From the NCBI RefSeq assembly GCF_013376095.1, contig NZ_JAAMFN010000008.1:1-64000 (forward strand): a DNA stretch of 64,000 bases, written 5' to 3'. Positions 61,627 to 64,000 of the stretch are shown here, piece by piece (within the stretch, counting starts at the first letter, position 1; each line of letters opens with the position of its first letter). This stretch comes from Arthrobacter sp. SDTb3-6. GTDB lineage: Bacteria; Actinomycetota; Actinomycetes; Actinomycetales; Micrococcaceae. Under the pieces are notes generated by a model. It was not told the DNA's origin and made no database searches. It saw nothing but the letters and a program-made list of their open reading frames with translations. Made by a program: the position numbers and the translations under genes.

Positions 61627-63443
61627 GCCTCAAAGCCCCCTCCCCCGTAGACACCAGCTTCACCAGGGACCTGCCTGTTCCGGTGAGGAAGCCGTTCCCT
61701 CGCCGGATCCGTACGCTGGCAAGCTTCAGGAAGAGTTGGCCCACAACGCTGATCATCGTCATCCTGGCGATACTGGTGGTGCTCCCGTTGGCCCTTGTCC
61801 TGCTGGCCGCCTTCTCCAGCTCGGTGCCCCGGCCCGGGAATATCTCCCTGGGCAACCTCACCTTGGACAACCTGGCTTTCCTTGGCAGTCCCGAGGCCCT
61901 CGGTGCACTTGGCAACTCGCTCATCGTGGGCGCCGGCTCGGCGGTTATCGCCCTGGTCATCGGGGCGTTCCTTGCCTTCATCTGCGCCCGCTCCGATGCC
62001 CCCATGCGCCGGTTCATCTTCTTTATCGGCATGGCTCCAATGTTCATCCCGGCACTCGTCGGCGCGCTGGCCTGGTCCCTCCTGTCGTCCCCAAGCGCCG
62101 GATATATAAACATCCTGCTCAGGGATTTGGGCCTGGATTTCGTCATCAATATCTACAGCCTGCCGGGACTCATTTTTGTGCTGGGAATCTTTTACGCGCC
62201 CTACGCCTTCCTGCTCATGCACAGTTCGCTATCCATGATGAACGCCGACCTTGAAGAAGCAGCAACCGTCCACGGCGCACCGATGCGGACCATGCTCCGC
62301 ACCGTCACGCTGCCGCTGGCGCTCCCGGCGCTGCTGGGATCCGCAGTCCTGGTGTTCGCCCTGACCATGGAAAACTTCCCCGTGGCACAGGTCATTGGAA
62401 ACCCCGGCGGCGTCGACACGCTTCCGACGTATATTTACCGGCTGATGAGCGCCACCCCCGCCAAGAGCAACCAGGCCGCCAGCATCGCCGTCGTCCTCAC
62501 CGTCGCCCTGCTGGTGATCACCGTGGTACAGCAACGAATCATCAACAAGCGCAAATTCACGACCGTGACGGGCAAGGGAAACCGGCCCCGGCAGGTACCT
62601 TTGCGGAGCCTGCGCTGGCCCTTTACGATTCTCGCGCTGGCCTACTTCGCCGTCTCCGTGGTCTTGCCGATGCTGGCACTGCTGGCAGCGTCAATGCAGT
62701 CAAGTCCCTTCGTCGCATCGATCTCACAGCTCTTCGATTCAGGAGCCCTGACCTTTTCGAAGCTTGGGGAAGTCTTTACGTCCCACGATTTCCAGCTTGC
62801 GCTGCGCAACAGCGTCCTCGTGGCCCTCATCGCAGCTGCAGCCGGCACAACGTTGAGCTTCGTTGCTTCCTACATCCGGTACCGCACCAAGGCCAAGGGC
62901 GGGGCGGCCATTGAAATGATTGCGATGACCCCGCTTGCGGTCCCAGCCATCGTGATGGGCATCGGCCTGCTGTGGACGTGGCTGCTGCTGCCCCTTCCCG
63001 TCTATGGCACCCTGGCCATTTTGGCCATCGCCTGCGTGGCGGTCTTCCTGCCGCAGGGCTACCGCGGCATCTCGGCATCGATGCTTCAGATGGACCAGGA
63101 TCTGGAGGACAGCGCCGTGATGTTGGGGGCGCGTCGTGCACGGGCCATTGTCTCGGTCACCCTGCCCCTAATGAGGGTCGGCATCACGTCGTCATTCCTG
63201 CTTTTCCTCATGCTCTCGATGCGCGAATTGAGTGCCTCCATCTTTTTGTTCACGTCCAATACGCGCATCCTGTCAATCCTTGTCTTCGATGACTTTGACA
63301 ACGGGCAGAGCCAGGCTGCTGCGGCAGTCAGCGTGCTCTACTGCATCGTTATCGCCGTACTAGCCATCGCCGCCCAGCTCGTTGGCGCGGAACGCAAATC
63401 CAAAAAACGCTCACTCAAATCCGAAGTCCACACCAAGAATTGA
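61623..63443 (+). CDS. ABC transporter permease, duplicated (FbpB-like)
   Basis: 606 residues with two BPD_transp_1 units. The first carries EEAATVHGAPMRTMLRTVTLPLALP (EAA loop), the second EDSAVMLGARRARAIVSVTLPLMR; about 12 helices in all. This two-in-one permease is typical of ferric-iron and phosphonate-type systems. It starts within the ATPase stop codon and is followed 13 bases on by the binding protein. Confidence 0.92.
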   Translation: MSLKAPSPVDTSFTRDLPVPVRKPFPRRIRTLASFRKSWPTTLIIVILAILVVLPLALVLLAAFSSSVPRPGNISLGNLTLDNLAFLGSPEALGALGNSLIVGAGSAVIALVIGAFLAFICARSDAPMRRFIFFIGMAPMFIPALVGALAWSLLSSPSAGYINILLRDLGLDFVINIYSLPGLIFVLGIFYAPYAFLLMHSSLSMMNADLEEAATVHGAPMRTMLRTVTLPLALPALLGSAVLVFALTMENFPVAQVIGNPGGVDTLPTYIYRLMSATPAKSNQAASIAVVLTVALLVITVVQQRIINKRKFTTVTGKGNRPRQVPLRSLRWPFTILALAYFAVSVVLPMLALLAASMQSSPFVASISQLFDSGALTFSKLGEVFTSHDFQLALRNSVLVALIAAAAGTTLSFVASYIRYRTKAKGGAAIEMIAMTPLAVPAIVMGIGLLWTWLLLPLPVYGTLAILAIACVAVFLPQGYRGISASMLQMDQDLEDSAVMLGARRARAIVSVTLPLMRVGITSSFLLFLMLSMRELSASIFLFTSNTRILSILVFDDFDNGQSQAAAAVSVLYCIVIAVLAIAAQLVGAERKSKKRSLKSEVHTKN

Positions 63444-63456
63444 AGGGATCAAAACC

Positions 63457-64000
63457 ATGAAGCTATCCTCCAAAATCCCCGTAATCGGAACCGGTCTACT
63501 ACTGGTCATGGGCATGGCCGCCTGCGGCAGTGCCGACGCCAGTTCCAGCGTCGTGACAGGCGCCGCATCCGTCAACACGACCAATGGGCTGGTCATTAAC
63601 GGTGAAACCATCGCGGACAAGACCACCTACGACAAGGCCAAGACCGAGACGCTTTCCCTCTACTCCGGTTATACGGAGTCGTCGGAGGCTGCCCTGGTTG
63701 CCGCGTTCACCAAGGACACCGGCATCAAGGTCAATGTCGTGCGCCTCACCCCGAACAAACTCAGTGAGCGCGTGCTGTCCGAAAAGGGGGCCGGCAAACT
63801 CGGCGCCGACGTCATTCGCACCTCCGATTACCGGATCGCGAAGTCCATGGAAGACGCCGGGGTATGGCAGAACTACGACGTCCCTGGGGCGTCAAAGTTC
63901 AAGGACGTCTCCATTGACGGTGGAAAGTTCACCCGGATGTTCGACTCCGTCTACACGCTTGGTTACAACACCCAGCTTGTTAAGGAAGCGGATGCCCCCA
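63457..64000 (+). CDS. ABC transporter substrate-binding lipoprotein (3' end outside window)
   Basis: 181 codons are visible. Signal peptide with lipobox LVMGMAAC (Cys 23), a Ser/Ala-rich linker with some Asn, then an SBP_bac type fold (TLSLYSGYTESSEAALVAAF, GIKVNVVRLTPNKLSERVLS, GADVIRTSDYRIAKSMED). The YSGYTES segment resembles FbpA-like proteins that bind iron or organic ions. GGGAT lies eight bases before the ATG. The gene is cut by the window edge. Confidence 0.9.
   Translation, partial: MKLSSKIPVIGTGLLLVMGMAACGSADASSSVVTGAASVNTTNGLVINGETIADKTTYDKAKTETLSLYSGYTESSEAALVAAFTKDTGIKVNVVRLTPNKLSERVLSEKGAGKLGADVIRTSDYRIAKSMEDAGVWQNYDVPGASKFKDVSIDGGKFTRMFDSVYTLGYNTQLVKEADAP

Overview
The window is high-G+C actinobacterial DNA, most likely from an Arthrobacter-type member of the Micrococcales. 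The clues are GTG/TTG starts, several genes with a -10 box placed directly before the start codon, a monomeric NADP isocitrate dehydrogenase, and the mycobacterial-type order DUF6350 protein, purN, purH, here split in two. I see no rRNA, tRNA, CRISPR array, integrase or transposase.

Region 1 (0-10.5 kb), mostly minus strand: a complete branched-chain amino acid ABC operon (livJ-livH-livM-livG-livF), icd with a strong terminator, a ferritin (plus strand) and purH. Region 2 (10.5-18.3 kb): a muropeptide salvage cluster (NagZ glycosidase, MurR-like SIS regulator, MurQ etherase, beta-lactamase-fold hydrolase, MFS transporter). It contains a repeat-flanked DUF559-type gene and lies exactly between purN and purH. 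Region 3 (18.3-31.4 kb): purN, a DUF6350 membrane protein, cspA, an AidB-like acyl-CoA dehydrogenase, an alpha/beta hydrolase, an AmiS/UreI channel, a YdeP-type molybdoenzyme, a GntP permease, moaA, an AlkD-like glycosylase and pcp. Region 4 (31.4-37 kb): unassigned membrane proteins and lipoproteins around a decayed AbiE-like toxin-antitoxin pair.

Region 5 (37-45 kb): a copper-type set (Met/Asp-repeat membrane protein, YcnI, CopC); an MHS-family permease followed by a two-component system co-transcribed with a TAXI-type binding protein; and an unusual protein joining a winged-helix-like part, a Lys/Ala tail and a carbohydrate-binding-like domain. Region 6 (45-54.6 kb): what looks like a defence or nucleic-acid-processing island (PLD/helicase/DUF3427 protein, PD-(D/E)XK protein, NERD-helicase). 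It abuts an NrtR-type NUDIX regulator divergent from ARPP-1 and ADP-ribosylglycohydrolase genes, with a striking mirror pair of operators between them; the glycohydrolase is frameshifted.

Region 7 (54.6-64 kb): a probable tricarboxylate (tricarballylate/aconitate) catabolic locus with a TcuA-like flavoprotein, a PrpF-family isomerase, an Fbp-type ABC importer (its binding protein runs off the window), two GntR/FCD regulators (one internally deleted), a universal stress protein and a hydrolase pseudogene. TGTATACA-type palindromes stand before several of these genes. Regions 6 and 7 look visibly more A+T-rich than the first 45 kb and carry most of the broken genes, which suggests accessory DNA. 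Assignments rest on reading motifs and gene order; no database search was possible.
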